DNA of 64,000 bases from Vibrio splendidus (GTDB lineage Bacteria; Pseudomonadota; Gammaproteobacteria; Enterobacterales; Vibrionaceae): assembly GCF_003345295.1 (NCBI RefSeq), contig NZ_CP031055.1, positions 2,480,001 to 2,544,000 on the forward strand. Direction: 5' to 3'. The stretch's first letter is position 1, and every line of letters begins with the position of its first letter. The translations under genes were made by a program, and so were the position numbers. This document shows positions 56,171 to 64,000 of this stretch, one piece after another. The notes under the pieces are model-generated. The model was not told where the DNA came from, did no database searches, and saw only the letters and a program-made list of their open reading frames with translations.

Positions 56171-56200
56171 TCTTAGTCTTAGTCTTAGTCTTAGTCTTAG
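56171..56200 (+). repeat. Five tandem copies of TCTTAG
   Basis: Five exact hexamers, starting one base after the VF530 stop codon, followed by a partial copy. Non-coding on the annotated strand; prone to slippage. Confidence 0.9.
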
Positions 56201-56220
56201 TCTTCCAAGAGTCAGATAAC

Positions 56221-56257
56221 AAAAAGCCCCGCAAGCTTTCACTTGCGGGGCTTTTTT
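56221..56257. terminator. Bidirectional terminator between VF530 gene and EF-G gene
   Basis: AAAAAGCCCCGCAAG and CTTGCGGGGCTTTTT form a 15-bp stem with a 6-nt loop. A-runs and T-runs flank it, so it ends both convergent transcripts. Confidence 0.95.
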
Positions 56258-56279
56258 AGTTAATTTAGAAAAGAGCTAA

Positions 56280-58367
56280 TTACTTACCAGCTTCTTTTTC
56301 TGCTTTAACTTTAGCGATTACTTCTTCTGCCACGTTCATTGGACATGGAGAGTACTGTGCAAATTCCATAGAGAATTGGCCACGGCCTGAAGTAATTGTA
56401 CGTAGGTGACCGATGTAACCAAACATTTCTGAAAGTGGTACGTCAGCTTTAATACGAACGCCAGTTACGCCAGCTTGTTGATCTTTGATCATGCCACGAC
56501 GACGGTTAAGGTCACCGATAACATCACCAACGTGATCTTCTGGAGTAAATACGTCAACGTTCATGATTGGCTCAAGAAGTTGCGCGCCAGCTTTAGGCAT
56601 AGATTGACGGAATGCACCTTTCGCTGCGATTTCAAATGCGATTGCAGATGAATCGACTGCGTGGAAACCACCATCGTAAAGTTCAACTTCAACGTCTAGC
56701 GTAGGGAAGCCAGCTAGTACGCCGTTTTCCATCATGCCACCAAAGCCTTTCTCAACAGCAGGCCAGAATTCTTTAGGTACGTTACCGCCAACAACTTTTG
56801 AAGAGAACGTAAAGCCAGAACCAGGTTCGCCAGGCTTGATACGGTAATCGATCTTACCGAATTGACCAGAACCACCAGACTGTTTCTTATGCGTGTAGCT
56901 ATCTTCAATTGCTTGAGTGATAGTTTCACGGTAAGCAACTTGAGGAGCACCAACTGTTAGGTCAACGCCGTAAGTACGCTTAAGGATATCTACCTTGATG
57001 TCTAGGTGAAGCTCACCCATACCTTTCAGGATAGTTTCGCCAGTTTCTTCGTCAGTTTCAACTTGGAAAGATGGATCTTCTGCAACCATTTTACCGATAG
57101 CGATACCCATTTTCTCAGAACCGCCTTTATCTTTTGGAGATACAGCGATAGAGATTACTGGAGTTGGGAATACCATTGGCTCAAGCGTTACTTGATCTTT
57201 AGGATCACATAGAGTGTGACCTGTTTGCACGTTCTTCATACCAACGATCGCAATGATGTCACCAGCTTGTGCGCTAGTTAGTTCGTTACGGTCATCAGCT
57301 TGCATCTCAACCATACGGCCAACACGCTCAGTTTTACCTGTGAATGAGTTAAGAATCGTGTCGCCTTTGTTCAATTTACCAGAGTAAATACGAACGAAAG
57401 TTAGAGCACCGAAACGGTCATCCATGATTTTGAATGCAAGCGCTTTAAACGTTTCTTCAGTAGAAACGATAGCGTGGTTGCCAGTTTCTTCGCCGTTCTC
57501 GTCCATTAGAGGTTGAGGATCAACTTCAGTTGGAGAAGGTAGGTAATCTACAACAGCGTCAAGAATGATTTGAACACCCTTGTTCTTGAATGCAGAACCA
57601 CAGTAAGTTGGGAAGAACGCTAGGTCACGAGTACCTTTACGGATACAACGCTTGATGTCTTCGATAGAAGGCTCTTCACCTTCCATGTAAGCTTCCATTA
57701 GGTCATCGTCTTGCTCTACAGCAGTTTCGATTAGCTCTTCACGGTATTGCTCTACGTCGTCTACCATGTCCGCAGGAACATCTAGAATTTCGTAGTTTTC
57801 AGGAAGACCAGTGTCATCCCAAACGTATGCTTTACGGCTTAGAAGGTCTACAACACCCACGAATTCATCTTCGCGGCCGATTGGTAGAACCATAACTAGA
57901 GGAGTTGCACCTAGAACGTTTTTAACTTGATCAACAACGTTGTAGAAATCTGCACCCATACGGTCTAGTTTGTTAACGAAGATCAGACGAGATACTTCTG
58001 ATTCGTTAGCGTAGCGCCAGTTAGTTTCTGATTGTGGTTCAACACCACCAGAACCACAGAATACACCGATACCGCCATCAAGTACTTTAAGAGAACGGTA
58101 TACTTCAACTGTGAAGTCAACGTGTCCAGGAGTATCGATAACGTTTAGACGGTGACCGTTCCAGAAACAGCTTACAGCTGCTGATTGGATAGTAATTCCG
58201 CGCTCAGCTTCCTGTTCCATGAAGTCAGTAGTTGATTCGCCATCATGTACTTCACCAGTCTTGTGGATCTGACCAGTTAGCTTAAGGATACGCTCAGTGG
58301 TAGTTGTTTTACCCGCATCAACGTGCGCGAAAATACCAATGTTTCTGTATTTCGATAAATCTGCCAT
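56280..58367 (-). CDS. fusA: Elongation factor G paralogue (EF-G2)
   Basis: A 695-residue translational GTPase with all five EF-G domains: G1 AHVDAGKTT (14-22), switch I RGIT, G3 DTPGH, G4 NKLD, and domains II-V including GELHLDIKVDILKRTYGV. It drives ribosome translocation and, with RRF, can recycle ribosomes. It stands alone between terminators, not in the rpsL-rpsG-fusA-tuf operon, so it is the second EF-G typical of vibrios. Codon use is rich in translationally preferred codons, suggesting high expression. A division of labour between the two EF-G copies, such as recycling, is known for other bacteria but unproven here. Confidence 0.95.
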   Translation of the reverse strand: MADLSKYRNIGIFAHVDAGKTTTTERILKLTGQIHKTGEVHDGESTTDFMEQEAERGITIQSAAVSCFWNGHRLNVIDTPGHVDFTVEVYRSLKVLDGGIGVFCGSGGVEPQSETNWRYANESEVSRLIFVNKLDRMGADFYNVVDQVKNVLGATPLVMVLPIGREDEFVGVVDLLSRKAYVWDDTGLPENYEILDVPADMVDDVEQYREELIETAVEQDDDLMEAYMEGEEPSIEDIKRCIRKGTRDLAFFPTYCGSAFKNKGVQIILDAVVDYLPSPTEVDPQPLMDENGEETGNHAIVSTEETFKALAFKIMDDRFGALTFVRIYSGKLNKGDTILNSFTGKTERVGRMVEMQADDRNELTSAQAGDIIAIVGMKNVQTGHTLCDPKDQVTLEPMVFPTPVISIAVSPKDKGGSEKMGIAIGKMVAEDPSFQVETDEETGETILKGMGELHLDIKVDILKRTYGVDLTVGAPQVAYRETITQAIEDSYTHKKQSGGSGQFGKIDYRIKPGEPGSGFTFSSKVVGGNVPKEFWPAVEKGFGGMMENGVLAGFPTLDVEVELYDGGFHAVDSSAIAFEIAAKGAFRQSMPKAGAQLLEPIMNVDVFTPEDHVGDVIGDLNRRRGMIKDQQAGVTGVRIKADVPLSEMFGYIGHLRTITSGRGQFSMEFAQYSPCPMNVAEEVIAKVKAEKEAGK

Positions 58368-58452
58368 TGTCTTACTCTGTTAATAGGATATAAAATGCGC
58401 GCAGAGTATATCACAATCTGTGAAGACTGATAGCTTTGCATGCATTTGGGAC

Positions 58453-58492
58453 TAAAAAACTTTGCCTTTTTCTAACATATAGAAAAAGGCAA
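58453..58492 (-). terminator. Terminator of radA
   Basis: TTGCCTTTTTCT and AGAAAAAGGCAA form a perfect 12-bp stem with a 7-nt loop, followed on the minus strand by AGTTTTTTAG. It lies about 110 bp after the radA stop. The EF-G promoter must lie between it and 58367. Confidence 0.75.
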
Positions 58493-58601
58493 TCTGTAGA
58501 AACAATCTAAATGATTGTTAAGTTTAGTGCTAACTTAAAGCGAAAATAGCGTTTAAGTTAGACTGAATTTCTGCTGTATAGATTAGCTGAAGTGAGCTCA
58601 A

Positions 58602-59984
58602 TTACAACTCATCAAAAGCATTAATTGCTTCTGATAATTTTTTCACACCATGGATCTGCATTCCTGGAATGCCCCCTTTTGGCATGTTAGCCGCCGGAAC
58701 AATCGCTCTCTTAAAGCCATGTTTAAATGCCTCATTTAAGCGCTCTTGCCCGCTCGGTACAGGTCGAATCTCACCCGCTAGGCCGACTTCGCCAAAAACC
58801 ACCACATCTTTTGGTAATGCGCGGTCTCTGAAACTAGAAAGTAGTGCCATCACCAACGCGAGATCGGCACTGGTTTCGGTTACTTTAACACCACCGACGA
58901 CATTCACAAACACATCTTGGTCAGCCATTTGTAAGCCGCCATGTTTATGCAGCACGGCTAATAACAGTGAAAGCCTATTTTGTTCTAGACCAACAGCAAC
59001 ACGACGTGGATTAGCGAGCTGGGAATAGTCCACCAGCGCTTGGATTTCAACGAGAAGTGGACGAGTACCTTCCCACACAACCATGACCGAACTGCCCGAG
59101 GTTTCTTCTTCACCGCGAGACAAGAAAATAGCCGATGGGTTGCTGACTTCTTTTAGGCCTTGGCCTGTCATTGCAAATACACCCAACTCATTGACCGCAC
59201 CAAAACGGTTCTTGTGACTGCGCAGCGTTCTAAAGCGGCTATCCGTTCCGCCATCCAACAACACAGAGCAATCAATAATGTGTTCCAGTACTTTTGGCCC
59301 CGCTAATGTGCCGTCTTTAGTTACGTGTCCCACTAAGAACACCGCAACGTTGTTCTGTTTCGCATAGCGCGTTAATGCCGTTGCCGATTCGCGCACCTGC
59401 GCCACACTACCTGGCGATGACTGAACATCAGCGACATGCATAACTTGGATTGAGTCGATAACCATGATTTTAGGTTGCTCTTTTTCGGCAATCTGACAGA
59501 TCTTATCAACATTGGTTTCAGAGAGCATTTTGAGATGTTCTTTCGGTAAACCGAGTCGAGAAGCACGCATCGCGACTTGTTGCAGTGATTCTTCACCAGT
59601 GACATAAAGTGTTGGCAACTGAGAAGAGAGCTGACACATGGTCTGCAACAACAGCGTTGATTTACCGGCACCAGGGTTACCACCAATCAGAATCGCAGCG
59701 CCAGGTACGACACCACCACCGAGTACGCGGTCGAGTTCTTTGAAACCACTGCTAAAGCGCGGAACTTCTTGCAGGTTAATTTCCGATAATGTCTGAACGC
59801 TCGATTCTGTTGCCCCACCCGCGTAACCACCACTGAGTCGTTCATTACGCGCAACTTGAGGTGAAGCCGCCAGCCTAACTTCTGTAATCGTGTTCCAAGC
59901 ACCACATGCATTGCACTGCCCCTGCCAACGTGGAAAGTCAGCACCACAGTCATTACACACATAAGCTCGCTTTGCCTTAGCCAT
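58602..59984 (-). CDS. radA: DNA repair protein RadA
   Basis: A 460-residue RadA/Sms protein that promotes branch migration during homologous recombination and natural transformation. It has the N-terminal zinc finger Cys10, Cys13, Cys24, Cys27, the RecA-like core with GGNPGAGKST (about 102-110), the RadA-specific KNRFG motif, and the C-terminal Lon-like domain (ADLALVMALLSSFRDRALP, FGEVGLAGEIRPV). It is divergent from plzC. Length and motifs are typical. Confidence 0.97.
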   Translation of the reverse strand: MAKAKRAYVCNDCGADFPRWQGQCNACGAWNTITEVRLAASPQVARNERLSGGYAGGATESSVQTLSEINLQEVPRFSSGFKELDRVLGGGVVPGAAILIGGNPGAGKSTLLLQTMCQLSSQLPTLYVTGEESLQQVAMRASRLGLPKEHLKMLSETNVDKICQIAEKEQPKIMVIDSIQVMHVADVQSSPGSVAQVRESATALTRYAKQNNVAVFLVGHVTKDGTLAGPKVLEHIIDCSVLLDGGTDSRFRTLRSHKNRFGAVNELGVFAMTGQGLKEVSNPSAIFLSRGEEETSGSSVMVVWEGTRPLLVEIQALVDYSQLANPRRVAVGLEQNRLSLLLAVLHKHGGLQMADQDVFVNVVGGVKVTETSADLALVMALLSSFRDRALPKDVVVFGEVGLAGEIRPVPSGQERLNEAFKHGFKRAIVPAANMPKGGIPGMQIHGVKKLSEAINAFDEL

Positions 59985-60144
59985 AAAACCTCAATAATTT
60001 GCTTGGTAACTGGAAATGTTGCTATTTTGTGACCCTGTTGACCGTACGCATGAAAATAAAAGTTGCAGTGGGGCCACGAATACCTAAAGATCAAATACAA
60101 CTTGTCGATAACAATAATGCACCGTCCATTCTAACAAGAAAAGT

Positions 60145-62493
60145 ATGCAGCAATCTGAAATTCTATCTGTAGCAGAACGACTTATCCCGGCCTACCACGC
60201 TGAGGACTTTGAATTCCTTCTTTCTCAAATGACAGAAGGCGAATCGCCGTCTCTAAAGCTGCTTGTTAAAATGGAATTGAATCGTATCATGGCTCCGTGC
60301 ACAAAGAGCATTGATTTACGCGGACGTATTGACACTGAATGTCGTCAATTTACGTTAGATGGTCGTAAACACTGGCTTGATGATATTGCTTTGAACGCGT
60401 ATCAACGTGGTACTAAAAAGTTTAAAGGCTATACAGAGGGCGCGTGGGAGTTAGTGATGACTCCGCGAACTCAGCCACTTCGTAATATCGTTAAAACCTC
60501 GTCTCAACATAATCAAGATCTCACTAACGCTAATAGCCCGTATGAAGCGGAAGCCATTAACCTCGGTTACGACTTAAAGCGTCAAGAAAACAGACTCAAG
60601 ATTAGCTCACAGGTTGAGATCATCACATCTAAAGGCCAAAGCCTACACGGTGTGACGGTTGATATTTCCCCGTCGGGTGCAAAATTCAAGGTACCGAGCG
60701 CTTTTAAGTACAACCTCGGTGAGATCATCAGCGTTAAGTTCACAGAGCTTATCGAAAAGTCGCAAGAAAACGATGTTTACCAAGCGGTCGAATTCCGCGT
60801 TCTGGGCATTGATGAGTCTTACGAGAATAACGCAGTCAAATTTTTAAGAACCATCAAGGTAAGCAATAACAATATTGTAGCCCGCTTGCTTGATGAGTCT
60901 TTGAATAGCTCAAGCAAGAAAACCAGCCATGAGAATCAAGATAGAATCATTCGAACTCGTACTCGAGGTATCGAACACACCTATCTCAAGCACACCTGTA
61001 ATCTTCCTCTTTTCTTTAGCGGCAGTGAACTAAAGCTAGCTCTACTTACGGATAACAACCATCCGCTGTGGCAATACTGGCACGATGAGCGAAACCAACA
61101 AGCACTGGGTACCCTGTTCAACGAACAACGAATGAACTTGCTGGCTAAACCTGGCGTAAAGGGAACCAGTAACGTTATTTACTCGTTTACTCATGAGCAT
61201 CAAGACAAGACCTTGTTCTACTCAATGATGCTTCCTGAAGCCTCTCGAGAGCAAAGACAGTTGTTTTGGCACATCGGTGGTAAACGTAAAAGCTGGAAGG
61301 CGTTCAAGTTCTCGGTGTTCGAACTTTCAGACACCGAGCGACAAGCCTTAGCCAAGCACTCGGATACGTTAGCTCAAAGCTCAGCACAACTGACGCATTG
61401 TGGGATTTTGCAAGAGATTGGCGATCACGAAAGTGCAGCTGACTATCTATTGAGTGAAAAACCGCGCATTCCAAGCAGTGAACTGAACCGCTTCCGTCAT
61501 CCGCGTTCTGTAGTGGGGAATATTCAAAGTATCTACTTCGACTCTCAAACTCGTCGTAAAGAACCGAGGTATCAATTTAAGTCACCGTTACAGCTCACCT
61601 CACAAGATGGCGCTGCGGCTAACGGACATACCTTAGATATCTCAAAACGTGGACTCAGCATTGCTCTTGAGCATCCGATGGTACTCAAGATTAATGATCC
61701 GGTATTAGTAAACTTCAATGAACTGCAGCTCTACGACAAAAACCTGCCATTAAGCACCGTGCCTTACCACGTGATTCGAGTCAGCCCGAATGGTCGCAAC
61801 GTGCAGTTGGTTATCGCCGAGAACACAAAGACAATGCGTACTATCGCCTTTCTCAATGGGCTTATCGATCAAAACCAAAGCAAGTTGATTAAGAAGAAAG
61901 AGATACTGCCAACACATTCTCTGCTCGAGTCTCTACACAACATTTTGCTGAGCAAGATGGTCAGCAACCCAATATTCATTGATAAACCGGGCTCAACACT
62001 GCGTTGTAAGATCATTGGCGTAAACTTCCCGCTGAATAAACACTTAGCACTGCTCGCTAAGCTTGGTCACAACCAAAAGTTCTCACTCGAACCTATTTTC
62101 AAAGGGCACTCTAACTCGCTGTTGGCTGAACCACTGAAAAGAATTGAAGGTGCTGAGCCTAAACACCATGATGTCTATATTGCTGCGGTTAAGTTTGGCG
62201 ACAAGATCCAATCCGTACACACGAAGTTGGTCAAAGACTTCGCCTCGGCAAAGGAACGCATCTTATTCATCAAGAAAGCTCAGCATTTAGGTGACGTGTA
62301 TGTACTACGAGTCACTACTGCACCTATTTTTAATCCGCTAACGAGTTTATTCCAGTCTGATTTAGAAGAGCTCTCACGCATCAGCATGCACCAAGCTAAG
62401 AAGCTAGAAAATGAGGTCACAGCTTTTATTGGTTATGGTGAGATAGAAGATATTACCGATGAAGTGTTGATTCGATTGGAGCTGACTCGCTAA
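60145..62493 (+). CDS. plzC: Two-PilZ-domain c-di-GMP receptor PlzC
   Basis: A 782-residue protein whose position between radA and serB matches V. cholerae plzC. Two complete c-di-GMP motifs are visible: RQENR (146-150) with DISPSG (173-178), and RKEPR (471-475) with DISKRG (498-503). The regions between have no recognised fold; the first 100 residues and the last 200 are specific to this family. No membrane segment or signal peptide. In V. cholerae, PlzC binds c-di-GMP and affects motility and biofilm; the partner is unknown. Divergent from radA, followed by a terminator shared with serB. Confidence 0.92.
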   Translation: MQQSEILSVAERLIPAYHAEDFEFLLSQMTEGESPSLKLLVKMELNRIMAPCTKSIDLRGRIDTECRQFTLDGRKHWLDDIALNAYQRGTKKFKGYTEGAWELVMTPRTQPLRNIVKTSSQHNQDLTNANSPYEAEAINLGYDLKRQENRLKISSQVEIITSKGQSLHGVTVDISPSGAKFKVPSAFKYNLGEIISVKFTELIEKSQENDVYQAVEFRVLGIDESYENNAVKFLRTIKVSNNNIVARLLDESLNSSSKKTSHENQDRIIRTRTRGIEHTYLKHTCNLPLFFSGSELKLALLTDNNHPLWQYWHDERNQQALGTLFNEQRMNLLAKPGVKGTSNVIYSFTHEHQDKTLFYSMMLPEASREQRQLFWHIGGKRKSWKAFKFSVFELSDTERQALAKHSDTLAQSSAQLTHCGILQEIGDHESAADYLLSEKPRIPSSELNRFRHPRSVVGNIQSIYFDSQTRRKEPRYQFKSPLQLTSQDGAAANGHTLDISKRGLSIALEHPMVLKINDPVLVNFNELQLYDKNLPLSTVPYHVIRVSPNGRNVQLVIAENTKTMRTIAFLNGLIDQNQSKLIKKKEILPTHSLLESLHNILLSKMVSNPIFIDKPGSTLRCKIIGVNFPLNKHLALLAKLGHNQKFSLEPIFKGHSNSLLAEPLKRIEGAEPKHHDVYIAAVKFGDKIQSVHTKLVKDFASAKERILFIKKAQHLGDVYVLRVTTAPIFNPLTSLFQSDLEELSRISMHQAKKLENEVTAFIGYGEIEDITDEVLIRLELTR

Positions 62494-62527
62494 CCTACAG
62501 CGGCGTCTTAACTTGAACATGAAATAG

Positions 62528-62555
62528 AAAAAGCAGGCTGATAGCCTGCTTTTTT
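62528..62555. terminator. Bidirectional terminator between plzC and serB
   Basis: AAAAAGCAGGCT and AGCCTGCTTTTT form a 12-bp stem around a 3-nt loop, with T-runs on both strands. It ends both convergent transcripts. Confidence 0.92.
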
Positions 62556-62582
62556 GTATCCGTTATACCGTCTTAAATATGA

Positions 62583-63563
62583 CTAAGGCTTCGCTTGCCA
62601 GCTGATTTTTTGCTGCTTAGCTAACACACCCGACAAGATGCAAAGTACCCCGCCTAAACCGGCATAACGCACAGCAGTTTGAGCTTGTTGCTCTACTTTT
62701 GGTTTCGCATGGTAGGCGATGCCTAAACCTGCAGAACCCATCATAACCAAGTCATTAGCACCATCACCAACGGCAACAGTGTTATGCAGTTCCAATTCGT
62801 ACTCTTCAGCCAACTCTACCAAGACATCCGCTTTAGTCTGCGCCGAAACAACATCGCCTAAGACTTCACCCGTCAATTTACCATTGATGATTTCAAGCGT
62901 GTTTGACTGAGCGTGGTCAAGATCAAGCGTATCTTTCAGATAGTCAGAGAAGTAAGTAAAGCCACCTGAAGCAATTGCCGTCTTCCAACCAAGCTTATTC
63001 AGAGTATTCACTAGCTCAACCAAGTCTGGCATGAATGGCAATGATTGACGCACTTGCTCCAAAATAGATTCATCCGCACCTTTCAGTGCGCCTACTCGTT
63101 GGCGTAGGCTCTGTTCAAAGTCGAGCTCACCTTGCATTGCTCGCTCTGTGATTTCAGAGACTAACTCCCCCACTCCAGCTAGCTTTGCAATCTCATCGAT
63201 ACATTCAATTTGAATCGCTGTGGAATCCATATCCATTACAATCAAACCTGGCTTAGATAGGTCTGGGACCTCGCTAAGGCAAGCATAATCAAGCTTTAAG
63301 GCCTGTAGGATTTCTTCGTGTGCTGGTGTTAGGTTGCCTGACATCAAAGCCACTTCATAATGCCCTACCTTCCACGTATCAAGAATGGTGTTGTAAGTGC
63401 CTGTGAAAAAATCGATGTCATCGAATGATTGTGGTGATAGATACTCACCGAATACAATCCAGTTGGCTTTGGCTTTAGCGAGTTGAGAAGCGAAACGAGT
63501 CTCGGGGAGTCGAGTTAATAATGTCGTATGCCTTTTTATCGGCAGATATTTCTGAGCGTCCAT
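62583..63563 (-). CDS. serB: Phosphoserine phosphatase SerB
   Basis: SerB hydrolyses O-phosphoserine to serine, the last step of serine synthesis. The 326-residue protein has a regulatory N-terminal region and a HAD-fold catalytic domain: motif I DMDST with nucleophile Asp111 and Asp113, SGGFTYF as motif II, and GDGANDLVMM as the metal-binding motif. C-terminal LGIAYHAKP is typical. It is divergent from ytjB, as in many gamma-proteobacteria. Confidence 0.97.
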   Translation of the reverse strand: MDAQKYLPIKRHTTLLTRLPETRFASQLAKAKANWIVFGEYLSPQSFDDIDFFTGTYNTILDTWKVGHYEVALMSGNLTPAHEEILQALKLDYACLSEVPDLSKPGLIVMDMDSTAIQIECIDEIAKLAGVGELVSEITERAMQGELDFEQSLRQRVGALKGADESILEQVRQSLPFMPDLVELVNTLNKLGWKTAIASGGFTYFSDYLKDTLDLDHAQSNTLEIINGKLTGEVLGDVVSAQTKADVLVELAEEYELELHNTVAVGDGANDLVMMGSAGLGIAYHAKPKVEQQAQTAVRYAGLGGVLCILSGVLAKQQKISWQAKP

Positions 63564-63672
63564 GTGTATGATTCCTAATTAACTATGCTAAACGTTAACC
63601 TATTGCAATTTGAAAACGCAAGTCTCAATATGTCTTAATCATAACATTTGTTTATTTCAGGCTTCGTGAAAC

Positions 63673-64000
63673 ATGAATGAATCATTGTTCTCAATACGTA
63701 ACGCTTTACGAATGCTAGCCCTCATTTTGCTGGCTACTATGTTCGTTGTAACGATTAAAAATACAGTCGTGATCAGTAAAGGTAACGAGAAGATCCAAGC
63801 AAAGCAGCTAGAAACGCTGACTAAATTGCTTATCTCTCAGGCATCGCTCTCTGCCAGTAAAGCGATCACACAACAAGACCAAGAGCGACTGCTTGATCTC
63901 ACCAATCAGCTGTCTCAGGATCGCTTGGTATTCGATACCACGATATACGATGCAGAGGGGATTCGACTGGCTTCGAGTGAAAAAGCACTCTCAGTACGCG
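63673..64000 (+). CDS. ytjB: YtjB/Smp family membrane protein, N-terminal part
   Basis: The first 109 codons are present; the gene runs off the right edge. A membrane segment near residues 12-29 (ALILLATMFVVTI) is followed by a predicted periplasmic region with QLSQDRLVFDTTIYDAEGIRLASSE, similar to E. coli YtjB/Smp (AhpA in vibrios), which is divergent from serB in the same way. The function is uncertain; a link to envelope or redox physiology has been suggested for relatives. Confidence 0.85.
   Translation, partial: MNESLFSIRNALRMLALILLATMFVVTIKNTVVISKGNEKIQAKQLETLTKLLISQASLSASKAITQQDQERLLDLTNQLSQDRLVFDTTIYDAEGIRLASSEKALSVR

Noticed and set aside
56280..58367. EF-G as part of the str ribosomal operon
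   Set aside because: No rpsL, rpsG or tuf gene is adjacent; the gene is between two terminators.

Overview
The window looks like a chromosomal segment of a marine Vibrio, most likely of the Splendidus group. This rests on protein similarity recognised by eye. The right-hand gene order (EF-G paralogue, radA, two-PilZ protein, serB, ytjB) matches, from memory, the conserved order around VC2342-VC2345 of Vibrio cholerae. No transposase, integrase, phage gene, CRISPR array, rRNA or tRNA was recognised.

Bases 1-32,080 form a galactoside-utilisation region. The minus-strand Leloir operon galE-galT-galK-galM comes first, with galM cut by the window edge and a GalR-type operator upstream of galE. 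Next, on the plus strand, is a counterpart of the E. coli ebgR-ebgA-ebgC-ygjI-ygjJ-ygjK neighbourhood with one extra ygjI-like transporter. A minus-strand operon follows: ABC permease, ABC permease, sugar-binding protein, lacZ, with the ATPase gene divergent. It is a LacEFGZK-like import-and-hydrolysis set. After a MATE transporter come a sodium/solute symporter and a GH36 alpha-galactosidase, divergent from a repressor that closely resembles E. coli LacI. Every branch is predicted to deliver galactose to the Leloir enzymes. Palindromic operators and a 25-bp motif repeated at the 3' ends of three of these operons suggest shared control.

Bases 32,284-34,453 hold a LysR regulator divergent from a two-domain chromate transporter (chrA). 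Bases 34,502-50,577 (minus strand) hold a complete Tad/Flp pilus operon: two short Flp pilins, prepilin peptidase TadV, a winged-helix AAA+ ATPase, RcpC, secretin RcpA, a small lipoprotein, TadG/E/F, TadZ/A/B/C/D. It runs on into a multi-membrane GT-C-like protein, a GT2 glycosyltransferase and a methyltransferase, which may decorate the pilus or another surface polymer. An AraC-type regulator is divergent from flp.

Bases 51,599-56,169 carry an acyl-CoA synthetase, two consecutive divergent pairs of a DUF1127 small protein with a GcvA-like LysR regulator, and a VF530-family protein. Bases 56,280-64,000 are housekeeping: a stand-alone EF-G paralogue, radA, plzC, serB and the start of ytjB.

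The most interesting proposal is that ebg/ygj is one pathway for a glucosyl-galactosyl amino acid such as the collagen disaccharide on hydroxylysine. The next two are the repeated 3'-end motif of the galactoside operons and the glycan-modification genes attached to the Tad operon.
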